From Paludibacter sp. (GTDB taxonomy: Bacteria > Bacteroidota > Bacteroidia > Bacteroidales > Paludibacteraceae), in the NCBI GenBank assembly GCA_028710895.1, contig JAQTTH010000006.1, forward strand, positions 62,001 to 126,000: DNA of 64,000 bases. Direction: 5' to 3'. Below, piece after piece: positions 34,819 through 42,892 of this stretch. The number at the start of each line of letters is the position of its first letter. Positions within the stretch are counted from its first letter, which is position 1. Below the pieces are notes generated by a model. That model saw only the letters and a list, made by a program, of their open reading frames with translations, ran no database searches and was not told the origin of the DNA. The position numbers were made by a program, and so were the translations under genes.

Positions 34819-36132
34819 ATGAAAAGGATTCTAATAATATTTTTAGTTCTAGCAGCATTTACAGTCTCGCAACTTGCTGTTTCACAAACAGTAGTTATTG
34901 ACGGAGAAATTCGTCCACGAACAGAATATCGGAATGGTTATGCAAAACCATTGTTACAAACCAACGATCCGGGAGTTTTTACGATTCAGCGAACTCGTTT
35001 GGGAATGACATTTACAAGTGGGTTACTCACCACGCAAATTACGTTGCAGGATTCGCGCACTTTTGGTCAGGCTGCTAATGCATCGGATGTGGCATCCACC
35101 GGAATTTATGAAGCCTGGGCTGAAATGTTGCTTATTCCGGGTGGTTCATTCAAAATTGGACGACAGACCCTAAACTACGATGACAAAAGATTGTTTTCGT
35201 CGCCAGTTTGGAGCAATACCGGCACAACACATGATGTTGGCGTATTCAAATATAATATCAATGACTTTCAGGCACATTTGGGTTTTGCTTACAATAATAA
35301 TAGTGCCATCTCATCGGAGAGTTACTATACAGCTATGACCAAATACCGCTACCTGAACTTTCTGTGGCTATCGAAAGATATAATTGACGGACTAAATATA
35401 AGTGCTATTGGCATTGATGAAGGCGTGCAGGACACTACAGGAACTAAAAACACAACAACAAACTACCTGAAAACAAAAATGTATCACGCCTATACATTGG
35501 GTGGAAATCTGAAATTTCAAAGTGATTCATGCCCGGTAAGCGCGTTGGCAACTGCTTATTTTCAGGCAGGAAAAAATGCAACAGGACAAACCTTGAACGG
35601 AAAATTACTGGCATTGAAGATTGACTATAAGTTCTTTGACTTCCTTTCAGCAAACGTTGGAACTGATTATTTATCGGGGGATAAAAATGGAACAACAGAT
35701 GGCACTCAAAGCAATTTCAAAAAACTGTACGGCTCCGATCATGCATTTAATGGTGTAATGGATTATTGGGACACCCCATTATCACAAGGGCTATTAGATT
35801 ATTATGGTGGTATTACCGGAAAAATAGGCAAAAAGCTAACATTGGAAGGTGCTTATCACGTATTCAATTCAGAGTACACAGGTAAAAATAAAAAAGGGAT
35901 TGCATTTAAAAAAGATCTTGGTTCGGAGTTCGATTTAATTGCAACTTATAAATTGAACACATGGTCAACCATTCAGGCTGGTTATTGCCGGTATTTTTCC
36001 AACTACAACACCATTGTGGCGAAAGACATTGTGACTTCGGCAACAGTTACGCCTGCCATTCGAACTCCACAATGGGCTTACGTGATGTTCACCATCAAAC
36101 CTACATTTTTAAACACTGCTTCGGCGAAATAA
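34819..36132 (+). CDS. Alginate-export-like outer-membrane porin
   Basis: A 437-residue exported barrel protein with a signal peptide (IIFLVLAAFTVSQLAVSQ). The N-terminal strands GEIRPRTEYRNGYAKP and IQRTRLGMTFTSGLLTTQITLQDSRTFGQ are typical of the alginate-export porin family in Bacteroidota. The gene is 9 bp upstream of modA and behind a ModE-like operator, so its likely cargo is molybdate or a similar oxyanion. This is inference from context; the fold itself is clear. Confidence 0.8.
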   Translation: MKRILIIFLVLAAFTVSQLAVSQTVVIDGEIRPRTEYRNGYAKPLLQTNDPGVFTIQRTRLGMTFTSGLLTTQITLQDSRTFGQAANASDVASTGIYEAWAEMLLIPGGSFKIGRQTLNYDDKRLFSSPVWSNTGTTHDVGVFKYNINDFQAHLGFAYNNNSAISSESYYTAMTKYRYLNFLWLSKDIIDGLNISAIGIDEGVQDTTGTKNTTTNYLKTKMYHAYTLGGNLKFQSDSCPVSALATAYFQAGKNATGQTLNGKLLALKIDYKFFDFLSANVGTDYLSGDKNGTTDGTQSNFKKLYGSDHAFNGVMDYWDTPLSQGLLDYYGGITGKIGKKLTLEGAYHVFNSEYTGKNKKGIAFKKDLGSEFDLIATYKLNTWSTIQAGYCRYFSNYNTIVAKDIVTSATVTPAIRTPQWAYVMFTIKPTFLNTASAK

Positions 36133-36141
36133 AAACAAATT

Positions 36142-36894
36142 ATGAAACGAATAATCATCTCATTGGCGATTTTACTCGCTACAATAACCCTTTCGGCTCA
36201 AAAAGTAAATGTAGCCGCAGCAGCCAACCTACGATACGTGTTGGAAGAAATAAAAACGGCTTACCTAAAACTAAACCCTAAAGCAAAAGTAAACCTGACA
36301 TTTGGGGCTTCGGGCATGTTGGTACAACAAATCCAAAGTGGCGCTTCATTCGATTTTTTTATGGCTGCCGACAATGAATTTCCACTGAAGCTAAAAGACA
36401 AAGGGCTTACTACCGGTACTATGTCGACCTATGCATTTGGGAAACTGGCCATTTACAGCACAACATTGGATGTTGAAAAACTCGGGTTGGAAGCATTGAA
36501 AAGTCCGACCATAAAAAAAGTGGCCATCGCCAATCCGGAAACGGCACCTTATGGAGAACGGGCTGTTGAGTTACTTAAAAGTCAGAAACTGTACGACGGA
36601 TTGAAATCAAAAATCGTATTGGGCGAGAACATTGCTCAGACAGCACAGTTTGCTTTTACCGGAAATGCCGAAATAGGATTTATTGCGCTATCGTTGGCAT
36701 TAACTCCCGATATGGATAGTAAAGGCAGTTACTACATTGTTCCTCAATCGCTTTACAAACCTATTGAACAGGCATGTATTTTAATCAAAACACCTGTTCT
36801 AAATACCGAAGCAGCTAAATTCAAGAAATTTGTACTTTCGGCTGCAACAAAGGGAATTTGGGAGAAGTGGGGATATAAGACAATGCATAATTAG
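36142..36894 (+). CDS. modA: Molybdate ABC transporter binding protein
   Basis: A 250-residue periplasmic protein with signal peptide (IIISLAILLATITLSAQ). It has the ModA pattern VNVAAAANLRYVLEEIK, FGASGMLVQQIQSGASFDFFMAADNEFP and ANPETAPYGERAVELL, with the serine/alanine oxyanion-binding loops. It binds molybdate (possibly tungstate) and delivers it to ModB. It is 9 bp after the porin gene. Confidence 0.94.
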   Translation: MKRIIISLAILLATITLSAQKVNVAAAANLRYVLEEIKTAYLKLNPKAKVNLTFGASGMLVQQIQSGASFDFFMAADNEFPLKLKDKGLTTGTMSTYAFGKLAIYSTTLDVEKLGLEALKSPTIKKVAIANPETAPYGERAVELLKSQKLYDGLKSKIVLGENIAQTAQFAFTGNAEIGFIALSLALTPDMDSKGSYYIVPQSLYKPIEQACILIKTPVLNTEAAKFKKFVLSAATKGIWEKWGYKTMHN

Positions 36895-36932
36895 TAATGC
36901 ATAATTCATAATTGAAAAGAGTTGGTAGTTAG

Positions 36933-36965
36933 TGACTTTTCCAAAGTTCTAAAACTTTGGAAAAG
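36933..36965. repeat. Hairpin between modA and modB
   Basis: CTTTTCCAAAGTT and AACTTTGGAAAAG arms around CTAA give a stable intercistronic hairpin with no T-tract after it. Confidence 0.65.
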
Positions 36966-37002
36966 GTGGATAAATCGTAAATGGTAAATGACATAATAGT
37001 AA

Positions 37003-37686
37003 ATGTATATGTTGGATCAGGACTTTATAAATACACTTTTGCTTACGGGTAAGTTGGCGGGTTGGACTACGTTTATACTTTTTATAGTAGGTTTTCCAAT
37101 GGCTTATGTGCTTGCCTATAAACGGTTTTGGTTCAAACCTATTGTAGAAGCATTGATAAGTATGCCATTGGTATTACCACCAACGGTTTTAGGTTTTTAT
37201 ATGCTGATAGCGTATAGCCCGCAAAATGCGTTTGGAAGGTTTCTGGAACAGCATTTCAATACCCGGTTGGCATTCAGTTTCGAAGGCGTGTTGATTGCCA
37301 GTGTCATTTTCAGTTTACCATTTATGATTCAACCGCTGCAAAACGGACTGACAAGCATTCCAAAAAGCTACAGGGAAACTGCTTATACGTTAGGAAAATC
37401 GGAGTTCACCACCTTTATCCGGGTGTTGGTACCGAATATGATTCCATCTATTATCACCGCCGCTGCCATGACTTTTGCGCATTGCATAGGTGAATTTGGC
37501 GTAGTAATTATGGTGGGCGGTAATATGCCGGGCGAAACGCGGGTAGCTTCCATAGCCATTTACGACGAAGTACAAGCCATGAATTATCATACGGCCAATC
37601 AGTATTCGTTTGTGTTATTTATAATCTCCTTGCTCATTCTTACGCTGATTTACAGCATAAATGGAAAAAAGAAAATATTCCTGTAA
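37003..37686 (+). CDS. modB: Molybdate ABC transporter permease
   Basis: A 227-residue inner-membrane permease with about five membrane segments. The ModB signature GEFGVVIMVGGNMPGETRVASIAIYDEVQ and the EAA-type loop ETAYTLGKSEFTTFIRVLVPNM are present, as is PMAYVLAYKRF. It works with ModA and ModC. A second ATG at 37009 is equally possible. Confidence 0.94.
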   Translation: MYMLDQDFINTLLLTGKLAGWTTFILFIVGFPMAYVLAYKRFWFKPIVEALISMPLVLPPTVLGFYMLIAYSPQNAFGRFLEQHFNTRLAFSFEGVLIASVIFSLPFMIQPLQNGLTSIPKSYRETAYTLGKSEFTTFIRVLVPNMIPSIITAAAMTFAHCIGEFGVVIMVGGNMPGETRVASIAIYDEVQAMNYHTANQYSFVLFIISLLILTLIYSINGKKKIFL

Positions 37687-37999
37687 TTAAGAACCATATA
37701 GACATATAAGTTATTGAAAGAGTATAATGTAGTATTTCACAAAAGAAATAGAACGCTGATTTTCAATGATATAGCGGATATTCGCTGATAATAATTAAAC
37801 TGATTTTAGTCATGCAAGCATGACTGATAAGACTGAAAATGCATGAAAATCATTCCGCTTGCCGGAATTAAAATCCGTTTTAAAATCCGCTATATCAGCG
37901 AAAATCAGCGTTCTATTCTTATTTGATTTATTAATCAAATTATATAACATTATTTGTTTCCATTACTTATGTACCTGTGTGGTTCAAAAAAAAAGATAT
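37687..37999. other. modB-modC gap filled by an inverted-repeat element
   Basis: 313 bp without a gene, unusually long for an operon gap. Most of it is the long inverted repeat at 37742-37920. A frame open upstream of modC from 37859 runs through the right arm and is not expected to be translated. Confidence 0.7.
37742..37920. repeat. Long inverted repeat, MITE/REP-like
   Basis: Left arm AATAGAACGCTGATTTTC...ATATAGCGGAT (from 37747) pairs with the right arm ATCCGCTATATCAGCG... ending ATCAGCGTTCTATT (37883-37920), about 36 bp with few mismatches. A small palindrome TCATGCAAGCATGA sits in the middle. No coding capacity. It looks like a small non-autonomous element in the modB-modC gap. Confidence 0.75.
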
Positions 38000-38716
38000 A
38001 TGTTGAAAATTGATATACAAAAAGCCATGCTTTCGGCTGAGGGTAAAACAAACTTAGAAGTTTGTTCGGAAATTCAGGATAACGAACTGCTGTGTTTGTT
38101 TGGGCATTCTGGTGCCGGGAAAACAACCCTGCTCCGCATATTGGCCGGACTGACCAAGCCCGACAAAGGGCGCATTGTGTTTAACGATACAGTTTGGTTC
38201 GATTCGGAAAAGAAAATAAACCTGCCGCCACAAGAACGAAACGTGGGTTACATGTTTCAGGATTATGCCCTGTTTCCCAACATGACGGTGGAGAAGAACA
38301 TCAGCTTTGCCCAAAAAGAAAAGAACAAGAACGAAGTAGATAAATTATTGGAACTTTTCGACCTGGAGATATTGAAAAATCAACATCCTGAAAAACTCTC
38401 GGGAGGACAAAAACAACGGGTGGCGTTGGCACGGGCATTAGCTGCCAAACCGAATGTATTGCTACTCGACGAGCCCCTTTCTGCCCTTGACTTCGACATG
38501 CGACTGGCTCTGCAACATGAAATCCGCAAAGCGCACGACTTGCTAAACACACTCACGGTTATGGTTAGCCACGATTTGCAGGAAGTTTTCCACCTTGCCT
38601 CATCAGTTATTATGTTGAAGAATGGAACGGTAATCAATAGAGGAGCTCCTGCCGAAATATTTTCTGAGAACACTTATTGTTTTCAACAAAGAGTCTGTTA
38701 TCAATTCAATCAATAA
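38000..38716 (+). CDS. modC: Molybdate ABC transporter ATPase, no TOBE domain
   Basis: A 238-residue ABC ATPase: Walker A GHSGAGKTT (35-43), Q-loop region GYMFQDYALFPNMTV, signature LSGGQKQRVALARAL, Walker B VLLLDEPLSALD and H-loop VSHDLQEVF. Usual ModC is about 350 aa with a C-terminal Mop/TOBE domain; that domain is absent here, and a separate two-Mop protein is encoded nearby. The ATG at 38000 gives the normal ABC N-terminus. Confidence 0.9.
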   Translation: MLKIDIQKAMLSAEGKTNLEVCSEIQDNELLCLFGHSGAGKTTLLRILAGLTKPDKGRIVFNDTVWFDSEKKINLPPQERNVGYMFQDYALFPNMTVEKNISFAQKEKNKNEVDKLLELFDLEILKNQHPEKLSGGQKQRVALARALAAKPNVLLLDEPLSALDFDMRLALQHEIRKAHDLLNTLTVMVSHDLQEVFHLASSVIMLKNGTVINRGAPAEIFSENTYCFQQRVCYQFNQ

Positions 38717-38721
38717 ACATC

Positions 38722-38990
38722 ATTCTCATTAACGAGAAAATGATTGAAATGCATTTGAAATGCTTTCTCAATGTTGAGAAAGGGTAATAATTCACTTTTA
38801 GTACTTTCTCATTAACGAGAAACGATGTTTTATCCATTTCCAATGCTTTCTCATTAACGAGAAAGGTCTAATAATCCGTTTTTGATACTTTCTCATTAAC
38901 GAGAAACAATATTTTATCCATTTCAAGTGCTTTCTCATTAACGAGAAAGTTCTGATAATCCGCTTTTAGTCGTTTCTCGTTGTCGAGACA
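38722..38990. repeat. Seven-unit palindrome array, 41-42 bp period
   Basis: The unit CTTTCTCATTAACGAGAAAG and variants have the TTTCTC position at 38722, 38764, 38805, 38847, 38889, 38931 and 38973, giving spacings of 42, 41, 42, 42, 42 and 42 bp (four helical turns). Spacers alternate between two types (TTTTATCCATTTC-like and TAATAATCCGCTTTTAG-like), so the DNA is also an approximately 84-bp tandem repeat in three copies. The last unit is degenerate. No protein is encoded. Confidence 0.9.
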
Positions 38991-39060
38991 ATAGTGATCA
39001 TTCAATTTCCAATCCGCCTCCTACTGTTGATGAATATTGATCCTAAATCGGTCTGCTTTT

Positions 39061-39100
39061 TTCCTACCTTTTAAGTATAAAACCCTACATCAATGTAGGA
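39061..39100. promoter_or_regulatory. Upstream activator-type site of nifH
   Basis: TTCCTACCTTTTAAG followed by the dyad CCTACATCAATGTAGG (39084-39099). The same two-part arrangement occurs before nifE. The dyad core starts 148 bp upstream of the promoter GG, a usual distance for NifA-type enhancer sites. Confidence 0.65.
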
Positions 39101-39225
39101 ACTTGCATCTTCATCACTTATCCACATTTCGGATAAATTTCATTTCAAACAAAAAAACAATTTTTTTATCAACCTACATATCAAATCATTAGCACACAAT
39201 ATTCGATCGTAAAAATCACCCTAAA

Positions 39226-39253
39226 ATGTTAATGGCACGGTAAATGAATAAGG
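39226..39253 (+). promoter_or_regulatory. Sigma54-like promoter of nifH
   Basis: Contains TGGCACGGTAAATGA with the -24 GG at 39234-39235 and GG-N10-GA spacing. The 28-bp block is identical to that before nifE except for one base. A sigma54-dependent NifA-like activator is encoded at the other end of the cluster. Confidence 0.65.
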
Positions 39254-39307
39254 GTTGTCAGGTTATTCGAAACTTACACAAATCAGAAACATTAGTTATT
39301 CATTTAA

Positions 39308-40144
<837 letters not shown>

Positions 40145-40244
40145 GACCCCCTACCCCCAAATGGGGGTTCTTGGAGGAGTTGATTCAAATGAATTAAATA
40201 TAAATCACACAAACTTTCTGACCCCCATTTGGGGGCAGGGGGTC
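40145..40244. repeat. C-rich inverted-repeat element, copy 1
   Basis: Starts directly after the nifH stop codon with GACCCCCTACCCCCAAATGG and ends with CATTTGGGGGCAGGGGGTC, enclosing an AT-rich centre with AAACTTTCTG. A related copy lies after nifI1. Confidence 0.85.
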
Positions 40245-40261
40245 ATAAAATCAAAAACATT

Positions 40262-40585
40262 ATGTATTTATTAAGAGCAATTGTTCGTCCGGAAAAATCA
40301 ACCGTAGTTATGAAAGCATTATTCGATGCAGGCTTTCCGGCAATTACAAAACTGGCCGTATTCGGTCGCGGTAAACAACGTGGTATTAAAGTGGGAAATG
40401 TAACATATGATGAGCTTCCAAAAGATTTGCTTATGATGGTTATTCCCGAAAAAGATAAAGATTTCGTCATCGAAACAATTATGCTGGCAGCCCGCTCGGG
40501 TGAAAAAGGTCAGTTTGGCGACGGTAAAATCTTCGTTACTCCGGTAGAAGAAAGCTACACTATTTCAAGCGGTAAGAAAGATTGA
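40262..40585 (+). CDS. nifI1: Nitrogenase-specific PII protein NifI1
   Basis: A 107-residue PII-family protein. The body MYLLRAIVRPEKSTVVMKAL and the T-loop GKQRGIKVGNVTYDELPK (Tyr49) are of the NifI1 class, and the C-terminus has GDGKIFVTPVEESYTISSG. In methanogens and clostridia NifI1/NifI2 bind NifDK and switch it off when ammonium is present, with 2-oxoglutarate relieving inhibition. The position between nifH and nifD is diagnostic. The ATG at 40262 fits the family start. Confidence 0.95.
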   Translation: MYLLRAIVRPEKSTVVMKALFDAGFPAITKLAVFGRGKQRGIKVGNVTYDELPKDLLMMVIPEKDKDFVIETIMLAARSGEKGQFGDGKIFVTPVEESYTISSGKKD

Positions 40586-40586
40586 T

Positions 40587-40684
40587 GAACCCCCAACCCC
40601 CAAATGGGGGCTTTGAAGAGTTGATAGTCTAAAATAAAATATAAACATCAAACTTTCTGAACCCCCATTTGGGGGCAGGGGGTA
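40587..40684. repeat. C-rich inverted-repeat element, copy 2
   Basis: Second member of the family seen after nifH. It begins at the nifI1 stop (GAACCCCCAACCCCCAAATG) and ends with CCCATTTGGGGGCAGGGGG, with the same AAACTTTCTGA segment inside. The centre has diverged. Confidence 0.85.
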
Positions 40685-40699
40685 TTAAAATGATTTAGT

Positions 40700-41065
40700 A
40701 TGAAACTAATATTAGCAATGATACGCATCGACAAAATGGCTGCTACCAAGCTTGCTCTTTCGGATGCCGGTCTGCCTTCGTTCACGGCTATGCCGGTATT
40801 GGGACGCGGGAAAGGAAAAGGCGGATTTGAAAAAGCTGCCGGACTGGACGAAGACCAACAAGAGCTCATTATTGAGATGCCTCGTTTGAAATCCAAACGA
40901 ATGATTACACTGGTAGTTACCGACGAGAAAAAAGAATTGGCTGTAGATACACTTATCAAAGTCAACAGTACCGGTAAAAGTGGTGATGGGAAAATATTTG
41001 TGATTCCGGCAAGCGATTCAATCCGTGTTCGTACGGGTGAAAGCGGAGAAATTACACTCGACTAA
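40700..41065 (+). CDS. nifI2: Nitrogenase-specific PII protein NifI2
   Basis: A 121-residue PII-family protein of the NifI2 class. N-terminus MKLILAMIRIDKMAATKLAL, a longer T-loop region (GRGKGKGGFEKAAGLDEDQQ) than in NifI1, and GDGKIFVIPASDSIRVRTGE near the end. Partner of NifI1 in the complex that inhibits NifDK under nitrogen-replete conditions (established for archaeal and anaerobic bacterial systems). Confidence 0.95.
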   Translation: MKLILAMIRIDKMAATKLALSDAGLPSFTAMPVLGRGKGKGGFEKAAGLDEDQQELIIEMPRLKSKRMITLVVTDEKKELAVDTLIKVNSTGKSGDGKIFVIPASDSIRVRTGESGEITLD

Positions 41066-41180
41066 TTCATAATGTATAATTCATAATGCATAATTACTTA
41101 TGAATTACGAATTGAAAATTGTGAATTAGAATACTAATTATGAATTATGCATTTTGAATTATGCATTAAAAAAAAACATT
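41066..41180. repeat. AT-rich palindromic element, nifI2-nifD gap
   Basis: Repeated ATTCATAATGCATAATT-like words on the left face ATTATGAATTATGCATT-like words on the right, forming a long AT-rich inverted repeat between the two genes. Related sequence recurs in the nifD-nifK and nifE-nifN gaps. Confidence 0.7.
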
Positions 41181-42815
41181 ATGGGAAAGACATTAATAGA
41201 AGAACTGGATATGAGTAAGTTCACCGAAGAGGTGATTAAAGCTTACCCTAGCAAGGTTGCCAAGAAAAGAGCAAAATCGATTGTGGTAAACGACCCCGAT
41301 TCGATTCCCCAAATTCAATCAAACGTGCGTACCATTCCGGGTATTATTACCCAACGCGGTTGTACATATGCCGGTTGTAAAGGGGTAGTACTTGGTCCAA
41401 CCAGAGACATTATCAACATAACGCACGGACCAATCGGTTGTGGATTCTACTCGTGGTTGACACGTCGTAACCAAACCCGCGCCGACAAACCTGAAATGGA
41501 TAACTTCATTCCATATACCTTCTCAACCGATATGCAGGATTCAAATATCGTATTTGGTGGAGAAGAAAAACTAAAAGTGGCTATTCGCGAAGCCATAGAA
41601 TTATTCAACCCCAAAGGTATAGCCATCTTCTCAACTTGTCCGGTAGGACTGATTGGTGACGACGTTCACCGCGTAGCCCGCCAGATGAAAGAAGAATTCC
41701 CGGGAGTAAACATCTTTGGATTCTCTTGCGAAGGTTACCGTGGAGTATCACAGTCGGCCGGTCACCACATTGCCAACAACGGTTTATACAAACACCTGAT
41801 TGGTAATAACGACAATTATGTACGCAAAAACAAATACGCAGTAAACGTACTGGGTGAATACAATATCGGTGGTGACGCTTTCGTTATCGAAGATTTGTTC
41901 GAACGGATTGGTGTTGATATCGTTGCTACCATGTCGGGTAACTCTACCCTGGAGCAATTTGAAACAGCACATACAGCCGACTTCAGTTTGGTAATGTGCC
42001 ACCGCTCGATCAACTACGTGGCAGAAATGTTAGAAACTTCATTCGGTATTCCGTGGGCAAAAGCCAACTTCATTGGAGCCGAAGCAACCGCCAAAACATT
42101 GCGCAAAGTAGGTCAGTATTTTGGAGATCAGGAATTGATCGACCGCATTGAAGTAGTGATTGCTGACGAAATGATAGCGGTAACAGCTGCTGCCGAAAAA
42201 GCAAAAACAAAAACCACCGGCAAAACAGTTATGATGTTCGTGGGAGGTTCACGTGCTCACCACTACCAGGAACTTTTTAGTGAACTTGGAATGGAAACGC
42301 TGGTGGCGGGTTATGAGTTCGGACACCGTGATGACTACGAAGGTCGCCGCGTAATTCCAACCATTAAGATTGATGCCGATAGTCGTAACATTGAGGAAAT
42401 CACTGTATATCCTGATGCTACACGCTACAACCCTCGTAAGAGTGAAGAAGAATTGGCACAACTGAAAGAAGCTTTCGACATTGAGTTCAACGAATACAAA
42501 GGTATGATGAACGACATGAAAAAAGGAACATTGGTAGTGGACGATTTGAGTCACCACGAAATGGAAAAACTGGTAGAAATGTACAAACCAGATGTGTTCT
42601 GTGCCGGTATCAAAGAAAAATATGTGGTTCAGAAAATGGGTATCCCAATGAAACAGCTCCACAACTACGATAACGGTGGACCTTATGCAGCTTTCGCAGG
42701 TGCTATCAACTTCTACAAGGACATTGAAATGATTGCTTGCAGCACTATTTTCAAACAAATGAAAGCGCCTTGGGAAATGGAAGAAGTATTAGAAGCGGAA
42801 TACGTTTTTAATTAA
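41181..42815 (+). CDS. nifD: Nitrogenase molybdenum-iron protein alpha chain
   Basis: A 544-residue alpha subunit of dinitrogenase. P-cluster ligands Cys61 (RGCTYAGCKG), Cys87 (GPIGCGFYS) and Cys153 (FSTCPVG); FeMo-cofactor ligands Cys273 (VMCHRSINYV) and His494 (KQLHNYDNGG); substrate-site Arg96, Gln191 and His195. It is about 52 residues longer than A. vinelandii NifD, the extra part lying near residues 385-445, as in Clostridium and Chlorobium types. There is no anfG/vnfG, so it is the Mo enzyme. Cys66 in YAGCKG is an extra cysteine near the P-cluster. The ATG at 41181 is preferred over an upstream TTG inside the palindrome. Confidence 0.98.
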   Translation: MGKTLIEELDMSKFTEEVIKAYPSKVAKKRAKSIVVNDPDSIPQIQSNVRTIPGIITQRGCTYAGCKGVVLGPTRDIINITHGPIGCGFYSWLTRRNQTRADKPEMDNFIPYTFSTDMQDSNIVFGGEEKLKVAIREAIELFNPKGIAIFSTCPVGLIGDDVHRVARQMKEEFPGVNIFGFSCEGYRGVSQSAGHHIANNGLYKHLIGNNDNYVRKNKYAVNVLGEYNIGGDAFVIEDLFERIGVDIVATMSGNSTLEQFETAHTADFSLVMCHRSINYVAEMLETSFGIPWAKANFIGAEATAKTLRKVGQYFGDQELIDRIEVVIADEMIAVTAAAEKAKTKTTGKTVMMFVGGSRAHHYQELFSELGMETLVAGYEFGHRDDYEGRRVIPTIKIDADSRNIEEITVYPDATRYNPRKSEEELAQLKEAFDIEFNEYKGMMNDMKKGTLVVDDLSHHEMEKLVEMYKPDVFCAGIKEKYVVQKMGIPMKQLHNYDNGGPYAAFAGAINFYKDIEMIACSTIFKQMKAPWEMEEVLEAEYVFN

Positions 42816-42892
42816 TGCATAATTCATAATTACAAACTATGAATTTGCATTCAATTATGAATTATGAATTATAAATTATAAATTAGACTATT
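42816..42892. repeat. AT-rich palindromic element, nifD-nifK gap
   Basis: TGCATAATTCATAATTAC on the left and CAATTATGAATTATGAATT on the right are mutually complementary. Same word family as the nifI2-nifD element. Confidence 0.65.

Noticed and set aside
37859-37999. N-terminal extension of modC
   Set aside because: It would translate the arm of the inverted-repeat element. The ATG at 38000 gives the standard ABC-protein start.
38722-38990. Regular repeats resembling a CRISPR array
   Set aside because: The units are 18-20 bp dyads, the spacers (about 22 bp) are related to each other in two alternating families, and no cas gene is nearby.
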